From Actinomycetes bacterium (GTDB lineage: Bacteria > Actinomycetota > Acidimicrobiia > Acidimicrobiales > RAAP-2), in contig JAKAFH010000005.1 of NCBI GenBank assembly GCA_021818025.1, positions 1-44,366 on the forward strand: DNA of 44,366 nt, written 5' to 3'. Numbering within the stretch: position 1 is the first letter of the stretch; each line of letters starts with the position of its first letter. The notes beneath the pieces were generated by a model. It was given only the letters and a program-made list of their open reading frames with translations, was not told the origin of the DNA and did not search any database. The translations under genes and the position numbers were made by a program. Of this stretch, positions 16,794 through 25,921 are shown one piece after another.

Positions 16794-16799
16794 ATCGTA
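16794..16799 (-). promoter_or_regulatory. Putative -10 (TACGAT) for leaderless dehydrogenase-ecm transcript
   Basis: On the minus strand TACGAT ends six bases before the ATG at 16787. There is no ribosome site. The identical TACGAT-N6-ATG arrangement occurs before the YajQ gene. Confidence 0.55.
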
Positions 16800-16831
16800 G
16801 TTCGGGGTCGCCCAAATGCGAGACTCGGATC

Positions 16832-17425
16832 GTGGCCACCCTCGTCGCTGGATCGCTCCGTGCGCTGCTCGGGGCCTCGCGCGAGCAGTTCGTCGGCGCG
16901 TCGGTCATCGTCGTGCCGACGGCCGCCGCCTTCCGCGGCGCGGCGGCGGCGGCGATCGAGGTGGCCGCCGCCCTCGAGGAGACTGGCGCGAGCGTCGAGG
17001 CGCTGATGGTGCTCGACCGAGCCGGCGCCAACGACCGCGCCATGGCCAAGCGGGTCGCGGGCGCTGACCTCGTGGTGCTCGCCGACGGGGCGGCGTTGCA
17101 CGCGCTGTCCGTGTGGCGCGACAGCGCCCTCGGCGCGGCGCTGGCCCCGGCGCACCTGGTCGCGATCGGCTCGGTGGCGACGGTGCTCGGCGCGGTGATG
17201 ATCGACCCGCGCGGCGGCGCCCCGACCATCGGGCTCGGCTACCGGAGCGGGGCCGTGCTCACGACCCCCGCGACTGCCGAACAGCTCGAGCGCACCCGCC
17301 GCCTGCTCACGGGCGACGAGCCGCTGGTGGTCGTCGGACCGCGAGGCGTCGTCGCCGAGTCAGACGGGGACTGGCGCGTGGTCGTGTCCGAGGACGTCGA
17401 GGTGACCCCGGCGCGACCTCGGTGA
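16832..17425 (+). CDS. Peptidase S51 / cyanophycinase-like protein, possibly inactive
   Basis: A 197-residue protein with a class I glutamine-amidotransferase-like fold pattern. It opens with a strand ending in VVPTAAAFRG and has VVLADGAALHALSVWRDSALG. The run MIDPRGGAPTIGLGY looks like cyanophycinase (S51) relatives. In active members the nucleophile lies in a small-residue elbow (SAGA) before this last motif. Here the stretch is AIGSVATVLG, where the serine seems shifted and the glycine spacing is lost, so catalysis is doubtful. The GTG start follows GAGACT by six bases and is divergent from the dehydrogenase-ecm operon. Its stop abuts that of the convergent cyclophilin with no gap. Function is unknown. 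Confidence 0.5.
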   Translation: MATLVAGSLRALLGASREQFVGASVIVVPTAAAFRGAAAAAIEVAAALEETGASVEALMVLDRAGANDRAMAKRVAGADLVVLADGAALHALSVWRDSALGAALAPAHLVAIGSVATVLGAVMIDPRGGAPTIGLGYRSGAVLTTPATAEQLERTRRLLTGDEPLVVVGPRGVVAESDGDWRVVVSEDVEVTPARPR

Positions 17426-17977
17426 CTAGGACTCGCTGATCGTGACCGACTCGATGACGACGCGCTCGCGGGGCTTGCCCGACGGGGTGCCGACGTCGTT
17501 GATCGCCGCCACCACGTCGAGTCCCTTGACGACCTTGCCGAAGAGGGCGTAGAGCGGCGGGAGCCGGACGCCGTCGGGACCCGAGATCACGAAGAACTGG
17601 CTGCCGTTGGTGTTGGGGCCGGCGTTGGCCATCGCGAGCGAGCCGAGCTCGTAGCGACCCGGCTTGGGCAGCTCGTCGTCGAAGCGGTAGCCGGGACCGC
17701 CGCTGCCGCTGCCGGTCGGGTCGCCGCCCTGGAGGACGAAGCCCGGGATGATCCGGTGAAAGACGATGCCGTCGAAGTAGTGCCAGCGCGCGAGGAAGAC
17801 GAAGCTGTTGACCGTCGTGGGCGCCGCGAGCGGGTCAAGGGCGATCTCGAGGGTGCCGTGCGAGGTCACGATGGTGGCGCCGTAGGTCTTGGCGGGGTCG
17901 ATGATCATCGGCGGAGCCGCGTCGAAGCGCTGGCGCTGCTCGCTCGAGCCGTCGGGGTTGGGGATGAGGTCACTCAT
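17426..17977 (-). CDS. Cyclophilin-type peptidyl-prolyl cis-trans isomerase
   Basis: A 183-residue cyclophilin that catalyses proline isomerisation during folding. Family hallmarks are FHRIIPGFVLQGGDP (Arg is the catalytic residue), GPGYRFDDE, the AMANAGPNTNGSQFF motif and LFGKVVKGLDVV. There is no signal peptide, so a cytoplasmic location is likely. The N-terminal 30 residues are an unassigned polar extension. The ATG at 17977 lies 25 bases after the stop of the FKBP gene on the same strand, so both isomerases probably share a transcript. Confidence 0.93.
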   Translation of the reverse strand: MSDLIPNPDGSSEQRQRFDAAPPMIIDPAKTYGATIVTSHGTLEIALDPLAAPTTVNSFVFLARWHYFDGIVFHRIIPGFVLQGGDPTGSGSGGPGYRFDDELPKPGRYELGSLAMANAGPNTNGSQFFVISGPDGVRLPPLYALFGKVVKGLDVVAAINDVGTPSGKPRERVVIESVTISES

Positions 17978-18002
17978 GGTCGCTCGATTCGCTAGTGGTG
18001 GG

Positions 18003-18662
18003 TTAACTGATCTTCAATAGGTCGACGACGAACACCAGGGTGTCGTTGGCCGCGATGCCGCCGCCCCGGGCCACGGAGCCGTAGCCGAGCGAGGGCGGGA
18101 GGATGAGCTCGCGGCGTCCGCCCACGCGCATGCCCACCAGGCCCTTGTCCCAACCGGTGATGACCTGGCCGGCGCCGAGGGTGAAGGTGTAGGGCTGGGC
18201 CGTCCAGGATGACTGGATGACCTTGCGCGTCGAGTACGTGGCGAGCACGTACTGCACGGTCAGCTTCTGGCCGATCTTCGCGGGCTGGCCGTTGCCGACG
18301 ATGAGGTCGGTCAACTCGGGCGTGGTGGGCGGGTTGCCCGCCGGCACGATCACCGTTGGCGCTTTGCCGAAGGTCCCCGCCGGCGAGGGACTCGCGACCG
18401 GCGCGAAGTGGACCGGTGCGGTCGTGGTGGTCGTGCCCACGGCGAGCGTGGTCGTGGTGGCCGCACCAGCGGCCAGCGTGGTCGTGGTGGTTGGCGTCGA
18501 CTTGCCACGGAACAACAGGGCCGCCGAGACGATGATCACGATCGCGACGACGACGACGATGGACGAACGCTGGATGGTCTTTCGCCGCTTCGCGGCGCGT
18601 TGCTGGGCCTCAATCTTTTGGCGACGGGCCGCCTTCTGTCGCTCTCGTTTCGCAGTTGCCAT
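18003..18662 (-). CDS. Membrane-anchored FKBP-type peptidyl-prolyl isomerase
   Basis: A 219-residue protein with a strongly basic N-terminus, one membrane segment at about residues 33-51 and a Thr/Ala/Pro-rich extracytoplasmic linker (about 55-105). An FKBP domain follows to the C-terminus: GQKLTVQYVLATY, then FTLGAGQVITGWDKGLVGM, GGRRELILPPSLGYG and the LVFVVDLLKI end. It probably assists folding of secreted proteins at the outer face of the membrane. The ATG at 18662 is chosen over the much longer upstream ORF because it is seven bases after TAGTGT on the minus strand and gives the natural basic start. A cyclophilin gene follows. Confidence 0.9.
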   Translation of the reverse strand: MATAKRERQKAARRQKIEAQQRAAKRRKTIQRSSIVVVVAIVIIVSAALLFRGKSTPTTTTTLAAGAATTTTLAVGTTTTTAPVHFAPVASPSPAGTFGKAPTVIVPAGNPPTTPELTDLIVGNGQPAKIGQKLTVQYVLATYSTRKVIQSSWTAQPYTFTLGAGQVITGWDKGLVGMRVGGRRELILPPSLGYGSVARGGGIAANDTLVFVVDLLKIS

Positions 18663-18669
18663 GGGTGCG

Positions 18670-18675
18670 ACACTA
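18670..18675 (-). promoter_or_regulatory. Putative -10 (TAGTGT) for leaderless FKBP transcript
   Basis: On the minus strand TAGTGT ends seven bases before the ATG at 18662, with no ribosome site. It is back to back with the aspartokinase -10 at 18708-18713 in a 57-base divergent gap. Confidence 0.5.
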
Positions 18676-18707
18676 GTTGGCCAACGAAAGGTCTTCGGCC
18701 GGTCAAC

Positions 18708-18713
18708 TATCGT
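18708..18713 (+). promoter_or_regulatory. Putative -10 (TATCGT) for leaderless aspartokinase
   Basis: TATCGT ends six bases before the ATG at 18720. The same hexamer is the -10 of the rpoB promoter at 34377-34382, which supports it as a functional -10. Confidence 0.6.
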
Positions 18714-18719
18714 TGATGC

Positions 18720-19937
18720 ATGGCACTGGTAGTTCAGAAGTACGGCGGCACGTCGGTCGGTGACGCCGAGCGCATCCGCGCGGTCGCCGATCACGTGGCG
18801 CGCACCCGCGCCGCCGGCAGCGACGTCGTGGTCGTGGTCTCGGCGATGGGCAAGTTCACCGACGACCTGATCCGCCTGGCCGACGACGTCTCACCCGCGC
18901 GCCCCCCGCGCGAGCTGGACATGCTGCTCACCGCCGGGGAGCGGATCTCGATGGCCCTGGTCTCGATGGCCCTGGCGGCCTGTGGCGTCGAGTCGGCGTC
19001 CTTCACCGGTTCCCAGGCCGGGATCATCACCGACACCGACCACACCAGGGCCAAGATCCTCGAGATGCGGCCCGATCGGATCCGCGAGGCGCTCGACGCC
19101 GGCCTGGTGCCCGTGGTCGCCGGCTTCCAAGGCGTGTCGACCGAACGCGACATCACCACGCTCGGCCGTGGCGGCTCGGACGTGACCGCGGTCGCGCTCG
19201 CCGCCGCCCTGAAGGCCGACGTCTGCGAGATCTACACCGACGTGACCGGGGTATTCTCGGCCGACCCGCGCGTCGTCTCGACCGCCCGGCGCCTCCCGAA
19301 GGTCTCCTTCGACGAGATGCTCGAGATGGCCGCCACCGGTGGCCGCGTGCTGATGCTGCGCTCGGTCGAGTTCGCCCGCCGGCACCAGGTGCCGCTGCAC
19401 GTTCGTTCGAGTTTCACCTGGGAGCCAGGAACCTGGATCGTTGAGGAGGACCCCACCATGGAAGAAGCCGTCGTCTCGGCCGTGACCGACGACACCTCGG
19501 AGGCCAAGATCACCGTCGGGGGCGTCCCTGACCGGCCGGGCATCGCCGCCCACCTGTTCCGCGCGCTCGCGGACCGGTCGATCAACGTCGACATGATCGT
19601 CCAGAACACGGGCGCCAACGGGCTGACCGACATCTCCTTCACCGTCGTCAAGACCGACCTCGACGCCGCGCGCGACGCCTGCCTGACGGTCAAGGAGGAG
19701 ATCGGCGCGGCCGAGGTCACGACCGACGACCAGATCGGCCGCGTGACGATCGTGGGCGCGGGGATGAAGTCGAGCCCGGGCATCACGGCGCTGATGTTCG
19801 AGACCCTCTCGGCCAACGGCATCAACATCGAGATGATCTCGACGAGCTCGATCCGCATCTCGTGCGTGGTGCGCGCCAACCGCGTGGCCGAGGCCGTCCG
19901 GCACCTGCACACCGCCTTCGGCCTCGACGCGGCCTAG
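18720..19937 (+). CDS. lysC: Aspartate kinase (alpha subunit)
   Basis: A 405-residue aspartokinase that phosphorylates aspartate, the first step to lysine, diaminopimelate, threonine and methionine. The catalytic domain begins KYGGTSVGD (7-14) and includes [15 protein letters not shown] and the [11 protein letters not shown] region. Two C-terminal ACT domains (about 265-405) give feedback control by end-product amino acids. The gene has an internal start at 19458 for a separate beta subunit, as in other actinobacteria. It is followed 15 bases later by asd, which has its own -10. The two form the usual pair for aspartyl-semialdehyde synthesis. Confidence 0.96.
   Translation: MALVVQKYGGTSVGDAERIRAVADHVARTRAAGSDVVVVVSAMGKFTDDLIRLADDVSPARPPRELDMLLTAGERISMALVSMALAACGVESASFTGSQAGIITDTDHTRAKILEMRPDRIREALDAGLVPVVAGFQGVSTERDITTLGRGGSDVTAVALAAALKADVCEIYTDVTGVFSADPRVVSTARRLPKVSFDEMLEMAATGGRVLMLRSVEFARRHQVPLHVRSSFTWEPGTWIVEEDPTMEEAVVSAVTDDTSEAKITVGGVPDRPGIAAHLFRALADRSINVDMIVQNTGANGLTDISFTVVKTDLDAARDACLTVKEEIGAAEVTTDDQIGRVTIVGAGMKSSPGITALMFETLSANGINIEMISTSSIRISCVVRANRVAEAVRHLHTAFGLDAA
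19458..19937 (+). CDS. lysC: Aspartate kinase beta (regulatory) subunit from internal start
   Basis: Inside the aspartokinase gene a strong GAGGAGGA Shine-Dalgarno sequence (19443-19450) lies seven bases before an in-frame ATG at 19458. Translation from it gives 159 residues starting MEEAVVSAV, just the two ACT domains (residues 247-405 of the full protein). This equals the beta subunit of alpha2beta2 aspartokinases known from corynebacteria and mycobacteria, where it binds the feedback effectors. Confidence 0.8.
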   Translation: MEEAVVSAVTDDTSEAKITVGGVPDRPGIAAHLFRALADRSINVDMIVQNTGANGLTDISFTVVKTDLDAARDACLTVKEEIGAAEVTTDDQIGRVTIVGAGMKSSPGITALMFETLSANGINIEMISTSSIRISCVVRANRVAEAVRHLHTAFGLDAA

Positions 19938-19940
19938 CCC

Positions 19941-20981
<1,041 letters not shown>

Positions 20982-21647
20982 TCAGTCGGCGCCGTCGCGG
21001 CCGACCTGTCGGCGCGCGAGGTTGACGCAGTGGTCGCCGAAGCGCTCGTAGAAGCGCGCGAGTAGCGAGACCTCGACCGCGACGGGCAGGGCCATCGAGC
21101 CCGACACCAGTTCGGCGGTCAGGGCCACGTGCAGCTCGTCGAGCTCGTCGTCGATGTCCTCGATGGTGCCCGTCGCCTCGAGCTTGCCGTCGATGACGAC
21201 GTCGGTCGCCTCGCGCCAGATCGTCGAGGCGACCTCGCCCATGCGTTCGATGAGCCCGCGGCTGCGCGGGGACATCTCCACGCCGAGCCCGCGCGCCGCG
21301 CGGCGCGCGATGTGCTCGGCGAGGTCGCCGTTGCGCTCGACCTCGGGCAACACCCGCAGCAAGGTGAGCAGGGTCCGGCGCGTCTCGACCGACAATCCGT
21401 CGCTCTCGAGCAGCTGGGCCTCCACCGTGGCGACCATCTCGTTGACCAACGTATCGATCGCGTCGTCCTGCTCGACGACCCGCTTGGCCAGTTCGCGGTC
21501 GCCCGCGAGCAGCGAGTGGGTCGCCTCGGCCATCGCCTCGCCGACCAGCGCGAAGACGCGCACCACCGACTGGTGCATGGCCGGCGTCGCCGACGCCGGC
21601 ACGATGGGGGCGGGGGTGCGGGGTGCGTGGCCGAATCGTCGATTCAT
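20982..21647 (-). CDS. PhoU-like phosphate signalling regulator
   Basis: A 221-residue all-helical protein of the PhoU family. It shows two related three-helix-bundle repeats with the acidic metal-binding pattern (EVERNGDLAEHIARRA and LARFYERFGDHCVNLARR). PhoU proteins dampen the Pst/PhoR phosphate response from the cytoplasmic side of the membrane. No Pst or PhoR genes are in the window. The first 20 residues are an Ala/Pro-rich extension, so a start at Met24 (MHQSVVRVF) is an alternative. The ATG at 21647 follows TAGCCT by six bases on the minus strand. Confidence 0.88.
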   Translation of the reverse strand: MNRRFGHAPRTPAPIVPASATPAMHQSVVRVFALVGEAMAEATHSLLAGDRELAKRVVEQDDAIDTLVNEMVATVEAQLLESDGLSVETRRTLLTLLRVLPEVERNGDLAEHIARRAARGLGVEMSPRSRGLIERMGEVASTIWREATDVVIDGKLEATGTIEDIDDELDELHVALTAELVSGSMALPVAVEVSLLARFYERFGDHCVNLARRQVGRDGAD

Positions 21648-21653
21648 CGGTCC

Positions 21654-21659
21654 AGGCTA
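21654..21659 (-). promoter_or_regulatory. Putative -10 (TAGCCT) for leaderless PhoU-like gene
   Basis: On the minus strand TAGCCT ends six bases before the ATG at 21647, without a ribosome site. This supports the upstream ATG over the internal Met24. Confidence 0.5.
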
Positions 21660-21706
21660 CCGCCGTGTCACCGTGCTTCCCTATGGTTGGGGCACGAGGA
21701 GGTGTC

Positions 21707-23050
21707 ATGGTCGCGGTCGTGAGTGCGGTGGTCGGATTGGTGGTCGGGGTGCTCGCCGCCCTGGCGTGGACGCAGCGCCGGATCCAGTCGACCCGCGATG
21801 AGCTCGCCACGGCGCGCGCGACGCTCGCGGCGCGCGAGAGCGAGCTCGCGGGCGCCCGCGAGGCCGCCGAGCGCGAGCGACTCGACCACGACCGGGCGAT
21901 GGCCGATTCCGAGTCCCAGTTCGAGAGCCTGTCGCGGCGCGTCCTCGCTCAGACCGTCGAGGCGTTCAACCAGTCCCAGGTCGACATCCAGCGCGAGCGC
22001 GACGCCCGGCTCGACACCACCCTCCAGCCGCTGCGCGAGGCGCTCGACGCCTACCAGCGAAACCTCAGCACCTTTGACAAGGAGCACGTCGGCGCGCTCG
22101 CCGCGGTGCGCCAGAGCGCGACCGAACTGCTCGAGTCCCAGCTGCGCACCCAGGCCGAGACCCAGCGACTCAACCAGCTGCTCGGGCGCTCGAGCCAGCG
22201 CGGGCACTGGGGCGAGGTCCAGCTGGCCAACGTCCTGCGCGCGTCGGGACTGGCCGAGGGGCTCGACTTCGAGATGCAGGTTTCGGCGGTGTCGGACGCG
22301 GGCCGGATGCGCCGACCCGACTGCGTGGTGACCCTGCCCAACGGGCGCGTTGCGATCGACGCGAAGTTCCCCTTCGACCGCTTCGAGGAGGCGGTGTCGG
22401 CGGCCGAGCCCGAGATCCGCGAGGCGCTCTATCGCGAGCACGCCCAGGCGCTGCGCGGCCACGTGAAGACCTTGCGCGAGAAGTCCTACTGGGAGGTCGT
22501 GGGCCCGTCGCCCGAGTTCGTCGTCTGCTTCGTGCCGAGTGACGCCGCGGTGACCGCCGCCTTCAGCGTGGACGCCGAGCTGCACGCCTACGCCACGCGC
22601 GAGCGCGTGCTGATCGCCGGCCCGACGAACCTGCTCGCGTTGCTCTGGTCGGTGCAGATGGTGCTGCGCCAGCACGAGGTGGCCGTGAACGCCGAGGAGA
22701 TCCTGCGCGTGGCCGAGACCATCTACGACCGCATCCGCGTCGTCGCGGGTCCCATCGAGTCCGTCGGCAAGGCCCTCAACGACGCGACGCGCGCCTACAA
22801 CAAGATGATCTCGTCGGTCGAGAGCCGCCTCATCCCCGCCGCGCGCTCGATGCGCCGCCTGCGCGTCGCGCCCTCGGCCAAGCCGGTCCCGGACCTGGCC
22901 GAGGTGACGACGCTGGCGGCTGGGCTCGACCCCGAGCGCTGGGGGATCGACCCGAGCGCGTCGCCCGACCTCGCGAGTCTCGAGGTCCTCGAGCTCGAGG
23001 GCGACGACCCCGAGTCGACCGAGTTCGAGACCGGGGACGAGGAGTCCTGA
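21707..23050 (+). CDS. rmuC: DNA recombination protein RmuC
   Basis: A 447-residue RmuC-type protein. An N-terminal hydrophobic segment (about 2-20) anchors it, followed by a long coiled coil (about 25-150) rich in Glu, Arg, Ala and Gln. The conserved nuclease-like domain begins GRSSQRGHWGEVQLANVLRASGL and continues with RPDCVVTLPNGRVAIDAKFPFD (Asp and Lys as in PD-(D/E)xK folds) and the VVGPSPEFVVCFVPSD region. RmuC limits inversion between short repeats; details of its action are uncertain. The ATG at 21707 is chosen for its GAGGAGG ribosome site. TATGGT at 21682-21687 could be the -10 for a short-leader transcript. Confidence 0.93.
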   Translation: MVAVVSAVVGLVVGVLAALAWTQRRIQSTRDELATARATLAARESELAGAREAAERERLDHDRAMADSESQFESLSRRVLAQTVEAFNQSQVDIQRERDARLDTTLQPLREALDAYQRNLSTFDKEHVGALAAVRQSATELLESQLRTQAETQRLNQLLGRSSQRGHWGEVQLANVLRASGLAEGLDFEMQVSAVSDAGRMRRPDCVVTLPNGRVAIDAKFPFDRFEEAVSAAEPEIREALYREHAQALRGHVKTLREKSYWEVVGPSPEFVVCFVPSDAAVTAAFSVDAELHAYATRERVLIAGPTNLLALLWSVQMVLRQHEVAVNAEEILRVAETIYDRIRVVAGPIESVGKALNDATRAYNKMISSVESRLIPAARSMRRLRVAPSAKPVPDLAEVTTLAAGLDPERWGIDPSASPDLASLEVLELEGDDPESTEFETGDEES

Positions 23051-23090
23051 CCGGCCGGGCTGTCCGGTCCAGTGAGTAAGTTGGAACGTC

Positions 23091-24092
23091 GTGGCCCGTA
23101 CTCGCGCGCAGCGCCGTCGCTACCAGGTGCTGGTGAGTCTCGCCCTGGTCGCCACCGTGCTGGTGCTCGTCTTCGCCAACGACGTCACCCAGTCGGCGCG
23201 CCAGTCGCGCTCGCCGCGGCGCAGTGAGAACCGGACCTTCGGGGCCCTCGCCAACCGGCTGATCGTCGAGGAGAACGCCGACGACGCGCGCATCGTCTAT
23301 CTCGTGCGCCACGGCTCGACGCTGAGCCGCTCGGTGCTGCTCGCCCGACTCGCCCAGATCGCCGAGCAGTTGCCGGGCTGGTCGGTGGACGCGCGACTGC
23401 TGCGCCGTCCGGCGATCGCCCACGGGCTCAACACGACCCTCGCCGAGATCGCCACCGAGCGGATCGCCGACTACCAGACCATCCTCGACACCATCGCCCA
23501 GGCCCTGCACCTGCCCTGGACGCCGACGGCGACCGTCGCCCAGTCCTGGGTGACCGCCCAGCAGTCGCTCGCCCAGAGCGCCGCGACCTGGTCGGTGGCG
23601 CGCTGGGGCCTCGTGCGCGAGCCGGGCCTCGTGCGCCTCGCCCCGCTCGCCACCGGGCTCGCCACGACACCCTTTCGCGCGCAGGTCGACGCGCTCGCCG
23701 TCGCGCCGGGGCTCGTCCTTACGCGCGGCATCGGGATCACCGCGGTCGCGGTGACGCCCGCGCCGCTGCCCGCGCCCGCCGGCCAGCTGGTGCTCGCGCC
23801 CGTGACGGCGGTCCACCTCGCCGTGACGGTGTCCAACGCCGCGGTCGACACCCAGCCCGTGAGCCTCACGGTCAGCGCGACCCCGACCGGTTCGCTCGGC
23901 ACGCCCCAGCGTCAGGTGATGGCCGCGACCCTGGGCCCGCTCGGGTCCTACGGATTCGTCCTCAACGACCTCACGACGGTGCCGAGCGAGCGCTTCACGT
24001 TGCGCATCGAGCTCGGCGGCGCGCCGAGCGGCCGGGGGTGGCCGACGACGCGCACCTACCAGGTGACCATGGCGCCCTCGGGCAACGGCTGA
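23091..24092 (+). CDS. Hypothetical single-pass extracytoplasmic protein
   Basis: A 333-residue protein that was not recognised. It begins with a basic stretch (RTRAQRRRYQ) and a membrane segment at about residues 13-28, then about 300 extracytoplasmic residues. The first half is helical; the last third (from about 245) is rich in Val, Thr and Pro with alternating strands, resembling an immunoglobulin-like or beta-sandwich domain. It has no cysteines apparent, so no disulfides or Fe-S sites. The GTG start follows TAAGTT by eight bases. It lies 40 bases after rmuC and before citrate synthase. A cell-envelope role is a guess. Confidence 0.75.
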   Translation: MARTRAQRRRYQVLVSLALVATVLVLVFANDVTQSARQSRSPRRSENRTFGALANRLIVEENADDARIVYLVRHGSTLSRSVLLARLAQIAEQLPGWSVDARLLRRPAIAHGLNTTLAEIATERIADYQTILDTIAQALHLPWTPTATVAQSWVTAQQSLAQSAATWSVARWGLVREPGLVRLAPLATGLATTPFRAQVDALAVAPGLVLTRGIGITAVAVTPAPLPAPAGQLVLAPVTAVHLAVTVSNAAVDTQPVSLTVSATPTGSLGTPQRQVMAATLGPLGSYGFVLNDLTTVPSERFTLRIELGGAPSGRGWPTTRTYQVTMAPSGNG

Positions 24093-24176
24093 GCCGAGGG
24101 TCGCTGGTCGGGCGACGATTTGACCCCCTGGGCGTTGACCTAATGTGATCGAGGGGCATTAAGGAAGTGAGGAACC

Positions 24177-25448
24177 GTGACCGAGTCAATTACTGTGACC
24201 GACAATCGGACGGGTGAAGTTCACGAGATCCCGATCAGCAACGGTGGCATCGCCGCCAAGGAGTTCCAGAAGGCGGTGCCGGGCGTCTGGTTCTTCGACC
24301 CCGGCTTCATGGCCACCGCCGCCGCCGAGTCGGCGATCACGTACCTCGACGGCGACGCGGGCATCCTGCGCTACCGCGGCTACCCGATCGAGCAGCTCGC
24401 GGAGAAGTCGACGTACCTCGAAGTCGCCTACCTGCTGAACTACGGCGAACTACCGACGGCCGAGCAGTTCGACGTCTGGAAGCGCGAGGTCACCTACCAC
24501 ACCTTCATCCACGAGAACGTGCGCAAGCGCTTCTTGGAGGGTTTCAACTACGACGCGCACCCGATGGGCATGCTGGTCTCGGCGGTCGCCGCCCTGTCCA
24601 CCTACTACAAGGACGCGAAGCTCCTCTCGGACCCCGAGGTCCTGCACAAGCAGGTGGTTCGCCTGATCGCGAAGATGCCCACCCTCGCCGCGGCCGCCCA
24701 CCGGTTCTCGGTCGGCATGCCCTTCGTCTACCCGGACAACGGGCTCGACTACACCCAGAACTTCCTGTCGATGATGTGGAAGGTCGCCGAGCCTCGCTAC
24801 GAGGCCAACCCGATCCTCGCCCACGCGCTCGACGTGCTGTTCATCCTGCACGCGGACCACGAGCAGAACTGCGGCACGACCGCGATGCGCACGGTCGGCT
24901 CGTCCCACGGCGACCCCTACGTCGCCACGGCGGCGGCGACCGCGGCCCTCTACGGCCCGCGCCACGGCGGGGCCAACGAGGCCGTCTTGAAGATGCTGGC
25001 CAAGATCGGCAGCTACGAGAACATCCCGGCCTACATCGAGTCGGTCAAGCAGGGCAAGGTGATGCTCGAGGGCTTCGGTCACCGCGTCTACAAGAACTAC
25101 GACCCACGCGCCAAGATCATCAAGCAGACCGCCGACTCGGTCTTCTCGGTCACCGGCCGCAACCCGCTGCTCGACATCGCGCTCAAGCTCGAGGAGATCG
25201 CGCTGCAGGATGACTACTTCATCTCGCGTCGCCTCTACCCGAACGTCGACTTCTACTCGGGCCTGATCTACCAGGCGATGGGATTCCCGATGGAGATGTT
25301 CACGGTGCTGTTCGCGATCCCGCGCACGTCGGGCTGGCTCGCGCACTTCCAGGAGCTGCTCGACCAGGACCTCAAGATCACCCGGCCGCGCCAGCTCTAC
25401 ATCGGGCCCGACGCGCGCGACTACGTGCCGATGACCCAGCGGGCCTAG
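24177..25448 (+). CDS. gltA: Citrate synthase (type II)
   Basis: A 423-residue citrate synthase joining acetyl-CoA and oxaloacetate. Active-site residues are visible: His263 (PRHGGANEAV), His302 (GFGHRVYKNYDPRA) and Asp358 (NVDFYSGLIY). The type II N-terminal beta region (about 1-60) and HADHEQNCGTTAMR are also present. Length fits the hexameric, NADH-sensitive form, though allostery cannot be read from sequence. The GTG start has an upstream AGGAAGTGAGGA ribosome site, so unlike many neighbours it has a leader. TTGACC (24135-24140) and nearby TAATGT may belong to its promoter. It shares a CTAG double stop with the convergent DinB-like gene. Confidence 0.97.
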   Translation: MTESITVTDNRTGEVHEIPISNGGIAAKEFQKAVPGVWFFDPGFMATAAAESAITYLDGDAGILRYRGYPIEQLAEKSTYLEVAYLLNYGELPTAEQFDVWKREVTYHTFIHENVRKRFLEGFNYDAHPMGMLVSAVAALSTYYKDAKLLSDPEVLHKQVVRLIAKMPTLAAAAHRFSVGMPFVYPDNGLDYTQNFLSMMWKVAEPRYEANPILAHALDVLFILHADHEQNCGTTAMRTVGSSHGDPYVATAAATAALYGPRHGGANEAVLKMLAKIGSYENIPAYIESVKQGKVMLEGFGHRVYKNYDPRAKIIKQTADSVFSVTGRNPLLDIALKLEEIALQDDYFISRRLYPNVDFYSGLIYQAMGFPMEMFTVLFAIPRTSGWLAHFQELLDQDLKITRPRQLYIGPDARDYVPMTQRA

Positions 25449-25909
25449 GCCCCCAGCGCCTCGCGGATCTGCTCGGCGTGCACCTTCGGGTGGCGCGAGT
25501 AGGCCTCGAGCCAGTCGACCACGCTGAAGTGGCCGCGCGCGCTGTGCTCGCCGTAGCGCTCGAGGTCGGCCTCGTCGAGGCGCGCCAGGATGGCGAGGTT
25601 GTTCGTGCGCAGGCTCTCGATGGCGAGCAGGGATGGCGCCACCGGCAGCGACTCGTAGCCGAGCACCTCGGCGCGCGCCCAGGCGTCCTCGTCAAAGGCG
25701 AGCAGCGGCGCGCCCGCCGGCTCGGCGAGGAGCCGGCGCAGCCGACTGGTCGACTCGGCCTCGGCGTCGGCGAGGTGGTGGATGATCTGACGGGGTGACC
25801 AGCCGCCGGGCACGCGCTGGTCGAGCTGGGTGTCGGTAACGTCGCGCGCGACCGCGAGGAAGGTCGACGTCGCGTCGGCGTAGTCGGTGCGGTACTGGTT
25901 GAGGTCCAT
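25445..25909 (-). CDS. DinB/YfiT-like four-helix metal-binding protein
   Basis: A 154-residue protein of the DinB-like superfamily. Metal-site histidines are visible in QIIHHLADAE (about 43-52) and near the C-terminus in SRHPKVHAEQI. Members include thiol transferases and other enzymes of varied function, so the reaction is not known. The ATG at 25909 follows TAGGAT by six bases on the minus strand. The first three bases of that hexamer are the stop codon of the upstream tesB gene. It overlaps the end of gltA by four bases. Confidence 0.75.
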   Translation of the reverse strand: MDLNQYRTDYADATSTFLAVARDVTDTQLDQRVPGGWSPRQIIHHLADAEAESTSRLRRLLAEPAGAPLLAFDEDAWARAEVLGYESLPVAPSLLAIESLRTNNLAILARLDEADLERYGEHSARGHFSVVDWLEAYSRHPKVHAEQIREALGA

Positions 25910-25915
25910 GGGCGG

Positions 25916-25921
25916 ATCCTA
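25916..25921 (-). promoter_or_regulatory. Putative -10 (TAGGAT) overlapping the tesB stop
   Basis: On the minus strand TAGGAT ends six bases before the DinB-like ATG at 25909. Its TAG is the tesB stop codon, so stop and -10 share bases. The same TAGGAT precedes tRNA-Tyr. Confidence 0.5.

Noticed and set aside
15934-17229. Upstream extension of the ecm reading frame to 17229
   Set aside because: The extension overlaps the dehydrogenase in another frame; Ecm homologues start at the Met at 15933, which is coupled to the dehydrogenase stop.
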